Below are positions 46,901 to 59,500 of a DNA stretch of 64,000 nucleotides, piece after piece. The stretch lies in assembly GCA_036583965.1 (NCBI GenBank), contig JAZBQD010000014.1, positions 52,643,626-52,707,625 on the forward strand, read 5' to 3'. A program made the translations under genes and the position numbers. Origin of the DNA: Prunella strophiata (taxonomy: Eukaryota > Chordata > Aves > Passeriformes > Prunellidae). The first letter of the stretch is position 1. Each line of letters opens with the position of its first letter. The notes under the pieces are model-generated. The model was not told the DNA's origin, did no database searches, and saw only the letters and a program-made list of their open reading frames with translations.

Positions 46901-49491
46901 TGAGCTCACAGCACAAACTGCCCAAGGTTCTTTCTGTCCTGAGAACAAGACAAGACACAGTTGCACACCGAGCTGTAGGCAGCTGTCGAGGCATGAAGGC
47001 AAGGCATAACCCATAGGTTATGTCTGTGGACCACAGATGTTCTGTCAGTTTGCCACAACTTCCATTTTTATCTGGGATCCACAGCTCAGTTGTCTCCTGG
47101 AAAGAGGCACTTCCTGTCTGTTAAATCATCTGGCCTCTTTCCACCAAATGTGATTGAAAGCAGCCCGTTGTCCTGTTCATAACACACCACTAAGTTTCCT
47201 CTACTCTCCTTGGTGCTGTGCTTTATCACACACACAACTTCTAGCCTCCAGAACATAAATCAGAAGGGCATGTATCCTTCAAGTGAACTTAATTGGGATA
47301 GTACATAATTGAGGGCCACAGTATCCCAGCTTTGTGTTTCAAGTAGAGAGCAGGGAAAGAAAAAAATATAGAGACTTTTCCTAAGCTAACTTTTTTCATA
47401 TGCTATCACATTAAGGATGCCTAAATGTAGGAGTTGGAGGCTGTATCCAGAGCAGTGATCAGTGTCAGTGAGTGTATCTTCCATGAATTTGTCTAAGCAT
47501 ATAAAGAACTCAGTTTCCACTCTTGGCCTCTCCAGCATCCTGTGGTTGTGAGTAACACAGTTTCTCTGTGTGATCTATGAAACAGTAACTTTTGATTACT
47601 TTTATGCCTTCTGGTTCTTCTTCAATGAGAAACAACAAAAAATTGCTCATGTATGCTTATTCTAATCTGTTCCAGCAAATACCCAATTAAAGCCATGCTA
47701 TTCATTAAGCTGCCAATTAAGTGGATTTTTGACATAATTTATTCTGTAGTTTTCTCAAATGTTGTTTGTTTTAATTTACAATGCTGATATGTAAATGGGC
47801 TAAGCTCAAATAATTTGTACATTGATATGCAGTATCCAAAAATAATGTATTTGCACACTACTAATTGGGAGTATGAAATGGAGAGAATTACTGATATTCT
47901 GAAGTGTAAACTCAGACAATAAAAGGATATTAGGCATACATGTTAAAAAAATGATTGATACTTTTATATTGGTACTCTGCAGGTAGCTCCATAACAGGAT
48001 CATGATTTCCTAATGCATGTGCATGGCTTTTTAGAGTACTTGAAAAAATGCTTCTATCTCTTAAAAATGAAATAGTGTTACAGTCTTCCAAATATAATCT
48101 TCATATAGCATCAACACTTTCAAATCCAATTTCTGCAAGGAAATTATACTGATTTAGACTGAGAAGTTGAAAAGAGTAAATTTCTTGAATAAGCAAAATA
48201 TATTACTATATTCCACTCATAGAAAGTAATGATGCATGAAGTAAGCAAGCTCCATGTTCCCCTTAACCTCATAATATTTTCTATCCTTAACCGAGCATTA
48301 TTTCTTTTCAGTCATAAAGGGAAAAGTGAGATTCTTTCTCCATTTGAAAGAAACAAGTTTTACAACAGATGAAAATCAATTTACATTTTTCAGAAAAAAA
48401 ACTCCATTTGAACACATTTTTATTTGAAAATGAGAGGTTGCTCATTCTTGCTACTAATGCTAGAATTGAATTACAAAAGCTTGTTTTAAAATATTTCATG
48501 TATCACTGAAGCAAAGAGAGCTTGGTTCACAGGGGTATTTTTTCCTTCCTAATTAGGACACAGAGGCAAGTTTAATGCAAAGTGTAGCCAAAGCATTAGT
48601 GGGTGCTTCTACACCTTCCTTTGGAATTTATGTACCTCCTACCCAAGAAAAAGTAAATAAAATAAAAGCATTAAGAGACCAGTATCAGCAGGAATGGAAA
48701 ATGCTTCAGTGTTCAGGTAAGCTGTCTGATTTTTATCTTTAACTCTTATATACTGTGAGTTTTTGAAAAGATGATATATAAATACAGCTGGGATCCTGTA
48801 AGTCAGTGGGACATTTAAGGTCAGTGAGACCAGATTGATCTAATGTGAAACTGGTGAAACTCTGAATTCTTCTAATTCTGCCACTTGAGCTGGAAAGCAC
48901 CAAATTTCATAGCATAACAACTGTACCCTTGGGACATAGAATACTGTTACTCCAAAATTTTGGAATGAAATTACCAAAACATGTGCTTAAAGAGTGAGTA
49001 ATAAGACGTGTCCTGGCTCTGACTGCTAATGTGTTTTCTGAATATAGTGCCAAACCAGATGATATTTTTAAATGTTTAACTTATCCACAAATAACTCAGT
49101 AATGATTAGTCATGCTGCAAAAGTTACAAAGAGCTGAAGATCAGGCACTGCATTGTAGAGGAATCAGGCCAGGCAGGTTTGTATGTTTTCAAGCATATTT
49201 GTCAAGAAATATTTCTTTGCTGAATGACTTCTGTTTTTCAACAACAAAAAAAAAAAACAAGCAATTTTCAAGGTGGGCATCTCTAAAAGAAAATGTCATT
49301 CTCTATTTCAGAAGAAATGCCCAATACAGGGGGTCTGGGTCCAATATTCTTGTGGGGTCAGGAATTGTGGTATGAGCTTGGTTAATAACTGGTTTTCTTA
49401 GCTGCTGTTCTTTTCAGTGAAGGACGGGATTTCCAGGAAATTGATTTCACTTCAGAATCATTTTACAAAGAAGAAGAAGAGGAAAATATGA
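34920..49491 (+). CDS. HDAC10: Histone deacetylase 10 / N8-acetylspermidine deacetylase (20 coding exons, three apparent +1 frame breaks)
   Basis: Class IIb, zinc-dependent polyamine deacetylase, mainly cytoplasmic. Exons: 34920-34984, 35826-35961, 36235-36331, 36922-37019, 37096-37200, 37398-37466, 38092-38218, 38679-38745, 39107-39166, 39546-39635, 40490-40596, 42231-42298, 42469-42740, 43372-43462, 44795-44880, 45381-45434, 46077-46161, 46598-46783, 48557-48716, 49418-49491. About 697 residues if three one-base excesses are discounted (human 669; same exon number). Catalytic features are intact: RPPGHH, the zinc ligands in [10 protein letters not shown] and GYDSGIGD, the gatekeeper Glu in GDPEGQM, and the catalytic Tyr in EGGYHL. 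The polyamine-pocket motif reads PICD, not P(E/A)CE. The C-terminal half is the usual inactive deacetylase-like domain ([31 protein letters not shown]). The tail ends in KKKKRKI. Frame breaks lie in exons 2, 8 and 13. All other exons keep frame and splice signals, so I keep it as a gene. Confidence 0.92.
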
Positions 49492-49793
49492 GGACTTCAC
49501 TCTGCCCGCTTTTCAAGGCATAAATTCTCAGTATAACAAATAAGAACTCCAAATCTCCAGAGACTTAGTAATGGCCTAAGGCCACATCATGTAAATTCTC
49601 AAAATTAAACAAACATCCCAAGGCACTAGCCATGATATGCCTTGTTTTGTAGTATTCCAGGTATGATTTAGGGATCATTTTCAAGGGTACTTTTTTGTAA
49701 TTGTGACTTCAATAATTTGACCTTTTGATTTCAGACACTTCAAATGATGTTTATACTGGTGTTCCTACTGGGTTCAACTTTATATAATGCAGG

Positions 49794-49799
49794 AATAAA
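49794..49799 (+). terminator. HDAC10: HDAC10 polyadenylation signal
   Basis: AATAAATAAA begins about 300 bases after the HDAC10 stop and is followed by a T/GT-rich tract (ctgtctttgtagttgtc). Together these make a good cleavage and polyadenylation site and imply a short 3' UTR. A second AATAAA near 49,938 is a possible alternative. Confidence 0.6.
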
Positions 49800-50589
49800 T
49801 AAATCTGTCTTTGTAGTTGTCTTTTTTAATTGTTCACAGTGCTTCCCTTCTCATTTGTTTTGGTTTTCAGATATTGCTGGAGGGAAAATTATACCCATCC
49901 TTTGACCATTTTGAAATTAAAATCTCTTTCAAAAGAAAATAAAAGCTATGTGAAAGATTTTTCACAAAGAAGAGCTGAAGACCATTAAGATGTTCTGTTT
50001 CAGTTTAGAGTTTCTTTGAACTGATCTTTGAAGTCCAAAAAGGTATTTAAATTGGAAACTGGCCAATGGCCAAACTTTAGCATCAGCATTTTTCCTAACA
50101 GATTTGTTTCCTAAAGGAGATTTTGCTATTCTCCCATGTCCCCTAAACACCTCCTCTTCCCCATTATTTTTTAACTCAGCATTTTCAATGAAAAAGCATT
50201 TTCTGAGTAATAACTCAGCTCTTCTCCTTTCCGTGCCTTTGTTCAATGGAATTTGTAGTGTTTGAATCTACATTAATGCTGCATTTCGATATATATTTTT
50301 CTAAGCCTTAATTAAACCATGAATTAAGAGGGGAAACAGTCTACTGTTGGTGAATTTGAAAAGACCGTCCGAAGGTTGCAGTTGGCCCAGCGTGGTTCAT
50401 TGCTTTCTGGCACTAGCCTGTTGTTACGTATCTGTCAGCTGAGTCGCGGCAGCGTTTAGGGTGAGTGGCGCAGGAATGGTTTAAAATTCATGAACGGTTC
50501 AGTCGGTGTTTTCCATATCCGTGTCTGAGGTGCCGATGCCGAGGCCGCCCTGCGGCAGCGCCGGGCCTGAGGCGCTCCCCCGGCGCTCC
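49800..50589. other. HDAC10-TUBGCP6 intergenic gap
   Basis: Under 800 bases separate the HDAC10 poly(A) signal from the GC-rich TUBGCP6 promoter. The stretch is AT-rich up to about 50,350 and then becomes CpG-rich. No gene is seen. The close head-to-tail spacing matches the compact arrangement in other vertebrates. Confidence 0.5.
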
Positions 50590-50750
50590 CCGGCCCTCAG
50601 GGCTGCTCCGGCCCTCAGGGCTCTCCCGGCCCCCAGGGCTCTCCCGGCCCTCAGGACTCTCCGGCCCCTAGGGCTGCCCCGGCCCCCGGCCCTCCCCGGC
50701 CCTCAGGGCTCTCCCGGCCCTCAGGGCTCTCCCCGGCCCTCAGGACTCTC
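50590..50750 (+). repeat. GC-rich minisatellite upstream of TUBGCP6
   Basis: About nine imperfect head-to-tail copies of an 18-19 bp unit close to ccggccctcagggctctc. Variants have aggact, ccccag or gctgct endings, and one is a shortened degenerate copy. It lies within 100 bp of the likely transcription start. Open frames across it encode repetitive Pro/Leu/Arg strings and are artefacts of the repeat. Confidence 0.9.
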
Positions 50751-50754
50751 CCGG

Positions 50755-50820
50755 CCGCCGGGCGCGCTCCCCGGGCGGGGCGGGGCGGGCCCGGTCGCGC
50801 TCGGGTGACGTCGGCGGCGC
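50755..50820 (+). promoter_or_regulatory. TUBGCP6: TUBGCP6 core promoter: GC boxes and CRE-like site
   Basis: Overlapping GC boxes (gggcggggcggggcggg, about 50,773-50,789) are followed by a CRE/ATF-like TGACGTCG at 50806-50813, inside a CpG island of about 50,520-51,180. There is no TATA box. This is a typical housekeeping promoter just upstream of a good splice donor. Confidence 0.6.
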
Positions 50821-50872
50821 CGGGAGGAGGCGGCGGCTCCGTCCCGCTCCCGCTGCCCGGGGAGCGCCGCAG
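50815..50872 (+). other. TUBGCP6: Putative non-coding first exon of TUBGCP6 (5' end uncertain)
   Basis: A strong donor (GCCGCAG|gtacgg) follows 50872. The coding exon is preceded by a pyrimidine-rich acceptor (tgatatttttcag, exon from 51457), leaving 65 nt of 5' UTR before the ATG at 51522. The start of transcription is inferred from the GC boxes and the CRE-like site. Confidence 0.45.
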
Positions 50873-51521
50873 GTACGGCCCGGGCGGCGGGGAGGGCGGG
50901 AAGGGCGAGGGGCAGCCCCGGGGGCGCTGCTGGTGTCGGGGGGGTTGGCGCGCCGTGCTCGGGCCCAGCTGGATGCTCAGGGTGAGCCCCGCCGCCCGCA
51001 GCTCGCCGGGGGTGCCGACACCCCGCCTCTCCGGGGTGGGTGCTCCGGAGTGCCCCAGCGATGGCGGGTCTCTCCAGCACAGCCTCCAGACACCATCGCC
51101 GCCCGCGTCCTGCCCACGTCCTCTCGGCCGCGGCTGCGGACACCGCGTGGGGAGGGAGGTGGTGGATGCCTCCGGGAGAAAGGCAGAGATGTTCCCGCAG
51201 GAATGCGGGATTAGATCAGGACAAGCTTCTCTCTTTTATTTCAGTCCTGCCGAGAAAAATTTGGCATCTGGAATTAAGCTTTCTGCACCATCACTTCACT
51301 GATGATAAAAGTTAAAGTGGGTTTTTTACTGCTCATGTCCTAAATATGTGGGAGGTCAGTTCTCTTTTGTTTTGGGCTGTCTCAGTTCAAGTTTAAACAT
51401 ACTCACCAATTTCTTATACACCTTGTGAGTTTCTTCCTTTTCCTGATATTTTTCAGGTCTTCCTTCCCATGAAATCAGAGACCCACACTGTAACTGCCAA
51501 ACCCCGACAGTTTCATTTGAA

Positions 51522-54500
51522 ATGGAGAGCATTACACAGTTGTTCAATGACTTGTGTGAAGCACACTTGACAGGTTTGCCATGGAAGGTTCACTTAGGCA
51601 GGCAGAAAATCAGCAAGAGAAGGGCTAAGCAAAATCTGAAAAGGGTTGCTTATAATGCCCTGTTCATGAACCTATTTCAAGATGAGGCTCGTAAGCTGCA
51701 ATCAAACGTTTCCAGACTGCCAGTGAAAAACAAAATTTTGATGCTGTCTTTCAACTTGAGAGTCGCTGGCCTAGGTGCTCAAGCAGATAGACTGGAGAAT
51801 CTTGTGGAGGAACTGGAAACAGCTGAATGCTTACCATTTACTGAAGTTAATTCTGTCTTAGATCTCTTAGTACAGCTTGCTGGAACAGGTCCTCCTCAGC
51901 TGGTACCACAAAAGAAGGACTATTTTCTGAACAACAAGTATGTTGGGCGGAATGTCAAATACCAGGGCTATGATTATTATGATGTGAGTGTGTTTGAAGC
52001 TGACATACAGTCTCTGATAACAAACGAAGAATGCCAGTTCAACGACACAATTCAGCAGACACTTCAGATAATGGAGGCTGCCCCTGGCACCGGGCTCCCT
52101 GCCATAGGGCTGTTCTCTCAGAGCTGTCCTGCTGGGGACAAGTTTGAGAAAGAAACGCGCGTCTCGCTCTTCGGTGCTCTTGTCCACAGCCGTACCTATG
52201 ACATGGACATCAAGCTGGATTTACCACCAGTGCCTGACAATGCAGATCTGTCTGGACTTGCAATTAAAGTATGGTATCATTTGTTTTGGACTAACCAGTG
52301 TGTGCATGCTTTCACGTGTCACTTTGAAACTATAGTTAAAAACGTAGGTAGTAGTTTAATTGGTGATAGAAGTATACAGCACTGGAATTTAAGATGGAGC
52401 AGGGATCCTTTCCTTTGCAGAGAATCAGATAAGCATTTTGGAGATGTATGATAACAAAAAACCTTGGTCTTGCTCTGTCGCTGTGTCAAATCCCATCATG
52501 TGTCCATAGGCTTTATGAATTTAAGCCACCAGCTGTATCCATACCTTCCCCACCCTAGCAGCCTTTTGCTTGCATTTTTGCCTGCTTTGTCTGTTGAACT
52601 GCTCTGTGTTGTTGCTTGCTTGTCAGTGCTCAGACTGACTGCCTAAGCATCCCTGTCTGAATGTGTGTGCTTTGCTGTTCAGGCTGCATTACCTAACTTG
52701 CTGTATTGTTGCATTGGCTTGTTATATCTTAAAGCATTTTTTCTGTTGGTTTTTTTTTTTTTTCCATTGAATGGCCTAGTTCCTATTGTCCTGTTACCTT
52801 TTCAGTGTGTACAGTTTCTACGATATCTTTTTTCCCCTTTTGCTGTTTGTTCTGTTTATTTTTGCTGGCTTATTCTTGTAGAAGTACTAGATACACCTTT
52901 AAAGTTTTTCTTCTTTCTCTTCCATTTTTAATGTGTGTAGGTAGGCTTATTTATAGCCTACCCTTAGATCCTCATCTTCGTTCCCTTTACTTAACATATG
53001 GATAGATCTTGCAATTCCTTTAATTCAGGGTCTGAATTGAAACATGAAGGCAAACATATAAAATAGAAAAACCCTGCACCATTCAGTGCTCACATGTGGA
53101 TGTAAATTGTAAACTAGAGGAGGCAGAACCTTTTTGCATTAATGCTGAACTCTTTCCATCAGACTGGAAAATCTGCAATTGCTTGAAGGATATGCTGCTT
53201 TTCACATGGGTGCGATTGTCTTTTGCTAAAATTGAGGACAGTTCTGCACATACGGCTCCTGTTAAGTGGGAGTTGAGGATGTGGCATATACACTGTTTGG
53301 ACACGTACAGATTTCTGCATATGAATTAAGGGAACAAACTATGTTAGTCATAGTTAACAAAATGTTTACAGATTTGAAGATTTGGGGCCTGGATCATTTG
53401 CCTGGAACAAATGATAGAGCAGTATGATTGTATTAATGCTACATATTGTTGAATGTCCATCCAGAGATTGTCCATTTGTAGAACTACATGCTTGTCCAAA
53501 CAAGAAAGTTGAAAGTTTAACACCAACAAGCATAGTATGTTATTTTGAAGGTGATTTGTTTTTTATGTATGGGCATTATACCTGTAGAGACTCATCAAAT
53601 AAAAACAGTGCCTACAGTAAAAACTTAAAATTGATATAAAGGGAGGGTAGGTGACAGAGTTTGGGTCACGTAGAGTCATTTGGTCACAAATGATAGCAAA
53701 ACATCTTTTTCACTAGCAAATGTGTCTTCAGTAAAATGTTTTAATGTCTGACATTTGAACTCTTTCTGACAGGTTCCCCAAAGTATAGACCAGTCAGAAG
53801 ATGAGGGATTCCAGTCAGCATCCAATCTGACTCCTGATTCTCAGTCAGAGCCAAGCATGACTCCAGACATAGACTTGTGGGATGCAGTGCTTACATATGG
53901 ACCCAGCAAACGAAGATGTTGGGAAAGAATTGGATAGTATGTGTCTGATCTTACTGGTAAACTTACTCTGCACCATATGCAAATGTGTGAAGGTGCATTG
54001 CATCTTAGTTCCACATGAGTCAGTATAAATACTGACTGAATACTGAAATGAGCATGTCCTAATTCACAGATTTCAGTACACTGCATTAATGGGGATAAGG
54101 TTGTGTGGTTTCAACAGACTGGTTCTTAGAGTGCAGCAGTTCCATAGGAAGAGATAAAATCATCTTTGTCAGAAAATGAAGGGATTAGGAAAATACTGTT
54201 TGTGTGAAATGCAGCTTTTTTCTAACTATTTGACTTCTTAAATGCTCTGCAATTTGTCTCAGTGTAAAATGATTCCATATTTTTAGTTTCAAAAGAGAAA
54301 GTGGTAATTGTAGAGCAGTAGAAGAATTAAACAAATATCTCCCAATATTGTAGAGTATTGTATTCCTTTTCCCATCCTGTAGACAAACCAGAAAATTACA
54401 ACAGATTTCTTGGTGATTTAGTTAGACTTGTAGTTCTTTTGGCTCTTGAGTAGAAGATGCATCTCCTGAGAGAAAGCACTCTGCAGTCCTGTTAAGGGTT

Positions 54501-56479
54501 CCTGGCTCCCTTAAAATGGAAGGTAAAAGAAAAGGCTGGTATGGCAGGTATCCTGACATTTCAGATGGACAGTAATGTGCCTTATTCTTAGAGAAGCTTT
54601 GCTCTGTATGTTTTTTCTGTAATTTTAAATAATAATCTAGTGGTGTGCTGTTGCATTGTTAAACTGTTTTTTCATCTCTGAGCCTTAGAAGCTCAGAAGC
54701 TCAGAAGTTCACTGTTCTGATTTTTCAAAGCCACTGTACCTCACTTGAGCTTTTTTCCTAGAACAAGACAGTTTTTCTTGCTGCTATTTAGACTGTAAGG
54801 GTCTAAGAGTCATATATAGACCATATGCCTGACAGATTTCATGTAATACCTGCTACTGGAATTCAGAATTTTGGAAGAATTGGAAATAGAAATTGTTTTG
54901 GAGGCGACAGTAATCTTCACTGCAGAGAGGTAGAATGTGTTAATAGAAGTTCATTCTAGCACTTTGAGCATATTTCTCTTTAACTTATTTGAATATTAGC
55001 ATTAAATGAACCATGGAAATATGGCATACATTGGCCTCGTTTTCCTAGTGTGAAAACTGCATCAGGGAGGGCCATAAAAGCAGCTGGTAGTTCTCTGTCA
55101 AGGATTCTGTCTCTGAACTGATGTTCAAATTATCTATGTATTTGTTCTCTGCACTGAGTTTGAGCTATTGACTGAATGCACATTCCCTTACAAATGTATA
55201 GTACAAGTAACTTCTGTGAGGAATTCTGCTCTGTGCAGAACTCTGAAATGCTTTTTTCTTCCTGTATGAGATGTATTTCCTTGGTATTTTCACATAGTCA
55301 CCTTGTAATGTTGTGTTTACTCTGACACAGCCCACCTGGTAAAAAAGAGGAACCGTATCTTACTGAAGCTGGGAGAGAAGCTTTTGACAAATTTTATAAA
55401 CTTCGAGAAGGAGAATTGCAGCTGTTTACTAATACTGTACTTCAGCTCCCTCAGCTTGTGTTGGTGAAAGAACCTGAACTGGTTAAGGATGTCTTGAATG
55501 TCCTCATTGGTGTGGTATCCACTACATTTTCACTCAATCAGGTAGGGAAGATTTTTATTTGCTCTTCCTAGTCAAATCTTTTTGGTCTTTTTACTTCATA
55601 GAAGTTTTGTGTTCAATACATGTATTTCTGGTGAGATCTTGCAGTTGTGGCTAGTGTTAAGAAGTTGGATGTTGCCTAATGTCAACAGGGCAGTATTTAT
55701 ATATTGCAAGTAATTATGTTACTGGAATAGGCTAAGAGTATTTGTAGTTCTCTAAAGGGAAAATAGGTTTATGAGTACTTACAAACAGATGTGTAAATAA
55801 TTTTGTAGATTGGATTTTCTTTAAGGAATTAGATAAAGAGTCTTTTTCTGTATATTTGAAGGTAACATTCATACTCCTACAATATTGCTAACATTCAGTG
55901 TTTATCTCACTGTCCTAGCTATATAGTCCCAGTCACCTGAGTATCTAAACTGAGAATTTGTCTGCTATTTTTTTTCTCTTAAATCATTGAATCTGCCTTT
56001 TTTTTTTTTCTTCTTTTTTTTATTTTACTCTCCCTGTGTCCTTTTAGGCTGCTCAGTCATTTGTGATAAAGGAGGGGGTGTATGTATCTGGAACATCACC
56101 AGAAACAATGCATAACCTGCTCTCAGAAGTTGCAGAGTATGGAACCTATTACACACGGCTAAGTCGTTTTTCTCTTCAGCCAGTTTTGGATTCCTCATAC
56201 AGCAAAGGACTTGTGTTTCAGGTAAAACAACTGCATTAAATCAACTAGATTTAATTATCTGAGGTGGAGAAGGTGACTGATTTCATATAAAGCTGGAATT
56301 TCTGCATTCTGCAAAACTGCACAGAATTTTTAGTGTAATGCTCATCGCAGGATGGAAGGAACAGTGCTGCTGTACTTAAATCACAGCTCTGTGTGCTAAG
56401 GGCTTGCTTTAAAAACATTACTTATTTATACAGAAAGATGTATAAAATTAAAATACAAGAACTTTCTTAGTACGCCTTG

Positions 56480-56512
<33 letters not shown>

Positions 56513-59500
56513 CATTTAAAAAAAAAAGAAAACTGAGGTAGAAAAATATGGTACTGAATAGCTTTAATTACTTATCCTTGGTTCAGAATTTAGTGCAAAC
56601 TTTCCATGTCAGTCCTCTGTATATTATGTTGAGATTATCTTTAATAATCTGGTGATTTAATCTCTTTCTAATGCATAGAATTAAGTTAGGATTAGTTATG
56701 AAAATCTATTCATTCTGAATATTTGATTTACAGCAATGTTACAAAATTTTTGTTAAGAACATCTCTCTGTTAGATAAAGTTCTAGATAAGTGTTTTGCAG
56801 TATCTGGTTTAGGCATAAAAGTAAGGAAGCAGGTTTCCCTGGGCTGGTATTGTAGAGAATGAGGAGCTCCTCAAAAGACAAGTCAAAGAATCTGAACCAA
56901 GATGCTTTATTTCACTGTGCATGGGTACAGCCTCTGTGCACTGGATGTGTGAAGAGTATAGAGGAGTCATCTGGCTCATTGCAATGCCTGAAGTTGCATG
57001 GACCCTCACTTGCCCCTTACTTTGGTGTACAAGTCTCCCTTACCTGCATATGCCATTTATTTTACTAAAAGGTTTGTCTTCATGCTGATGCAATTGATGA
57101 GAGACATTGATAGACTGTTAACAACTTCCACAGTAAGACTTTAAATATTTTCTGTTCATACCAGGCATTCACAAGTGGACTGAGAAAGTATCTTCAATAT
57201 TACCGAGCCTGTGTTTTGTCAACACCTCCTACCTTAAGTCTTCTAACAATCAGCTTTCTATTCAGAAAATTAGGTCGTCAGCTGAGGTAAGAGAATGGTA
57301 TTAAATGTTAAAGCTTTTCATTGCAGAAGAAATGCAATCTCTTCATATACACTAAAAAAAAACATTTTACATGGGCATTCTTTTTGAGTCTATCAGTATT
57401 TTTCCTCTGTTTTACAGAATTTATTTTTTTTTATATCCAGACTCTTCTAGAGAAAACATACAAGGTCTTTATACTAATTTTCTTTGTTACGCCTGTTATC
57501 ATTCAGTAGATAGAGTGTGATTGTTGTGCAGTATTCAAATTCAGCAAAGTTCATCACTGATCTTGGAGACTCCTGGTTGAAATTTTTATATATGTTTTAA
57601 TACTGTTTTTTAGGTATTTAGCTGAACTGTGTGGCATAGGAACAACGGGGATCAGTGGTGGAGCTGCTGCTTCATTTCCTACGGTGATTTTTTTGTTTGA
57701 TATTTTTATGTTTGTTTTGGGTTGCAATGTTAATATTCTTCAAATATGTTGGATTTTGCATGAAATACTTAGTGTTGGTCTCTCTGCTAGCAAAGCTATG
57801 ATCCTGGACCTCCACTTAAAACACTCTAGTCCTTTCTCCAGATACATAAACATTTGGAAATTTGTTCAGGGTTTTCAATTCCTAAAATAAACGAAGGGCT
57901 CAAAATAAGCCTTCTAGTCATGTGAATCCAACTCTGAACATACCTGTCTCACTCTAGGGATGATAAAGTGAGCTTGAGCTAACTTGCTCAGGTAAAGTGA
58001 TCTTAACTGCAAATAGATGGAGAAAATGAGATGAATCCTGCCTTCTGTATCTAGTGAAATATGTCAAGCCATGTGTTTTTGTTATTAAAGTTGTCATGAA
58101 ATGTGTTGTCTAATGTTAAAATATTTTTCATTTTTCAGGGTGTTAAATTGCTCTCATATCTGTACAAGGAGGCTCTCAACAATTGTAGCAATGAGCATTA
58201 TCCAGTTCTTCTGTCTTTGTTGAAGACAAGCTGTGAACCATATACAAGGTGTGTCCATAGTGTTCTCTGCATACTTGAGTTTAAGAATTATGAATTAGTA
58301 ATCTGCTGAGTAACTCTGTGTGTTTAACAATGGCTTTTAATATTTTCAGAAAAAAAATACATGTCTGTATATGCAGTATATATTAAAATTGGTTAATTTT
58401 GCTGTTCTGTCCCTTCTTAGCTCAGTAACAATGTAAGGGGTTATGTGTGGCTAGATTAGTAAATAAATATGTGTAAATAAGACTTAATTCTTGCTGCTGG
58501 TCATGGAAATTCATACTGGAATATAAGATTTTGATAAACTTTTTTTTTTTTTTTTTTTTTTTTTTCTTGTACCTAAGTTAAAATCCTGAAATTGGAAACT
58601 GACGAGTTTCTTCTATTTTACAAACTGGAGAAGTTCATGTTTTTTTCCACTTGTATTTTTGTTGTGGGCTTTTTAGGAAGCAAAAATGAATCGAATACCT
58701 GTTGTTCATTAAGTATATGTAACTAACTGATAATAGGAGAAATTAAAAGTAGAGTTCCTTGGATTGCAACAGTTTTATTAAGCATTGCTCATCAATTTAA
58801 AAATTACTAGTTTATAGACATCTGGAGATGGTCAATTTTTAATAGCTATTTACAAGAATTATAGCTGTAGTCCATCATCAGTTTGCAGTGTTACATAATA
58901 GATGTAAAAATAGTTAGAAGAGAAAACAAAAGTCTGTCAAAATGCTCTAAATTAAAGATTCCTTCCATGGCCACCCTTCTTGCGTTTTCTTCCTTCTACA
59001 TGAAATGATCTTCAGAGAAATTTTAATTTCAGATTTACCAGAAACCTCATGAAAATATCTTCACAGCTCTTACCCTGCTATTTATAGAAGGAAGTCAGAT
59101 TTCTGAAATACCAAGGGCATCACATGGAACCTAAAAAAATCTGGATTGCTGCATTGATTCCTAAATTTGCTGCAGATATCTATTGAAGCATCAATTATAC
59201 ATGATCAGGACTACCCTGGAAGGAAGCCTCTATTATGTGCAAAAAGTGTTACCCACTCATTTATTAACCTGAAGGAAATTAAATAATACAAGTTGTTGCT
59301 CAAATCATAGAAGCATCAGATTTATTAATTTAAAAGTGCTTAACTTTTTACTTATAGCCTTGACGTTGAGCAGTGGTTGCTGTGTTAAATGTTTCTTCTT
59401 TGTTGCACCGTGTTAAGTAAAAATTTAAAAAAAATTATTTCCAGGGCCTCTGAGCCATTTTATTTATAGCCTCAGATTGTATAAAAATAATGGGGTTTTT

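Noticed and set aside
46790..47230. Possible LTR-like sequence in an HDAC10 intron
   Set aside because: No clear TG...CA ends, target-site duplication or retroviral motifs could be seen.
34920..49491. Calling HDAC10 a pseudogene
   Set aside because: All 20 exons, their splice signals and the catalytic residues are intact. The same kind of +1 break occurs in TUBGCP6, so assembly error is simpler.
50465..51302. Several 60-165 codon frames on both strands
   Set aside because: They arise from the GC-rich minisatellite and CpG island. They are low-complexity Pro/Arg/Ala strings, not proteins.
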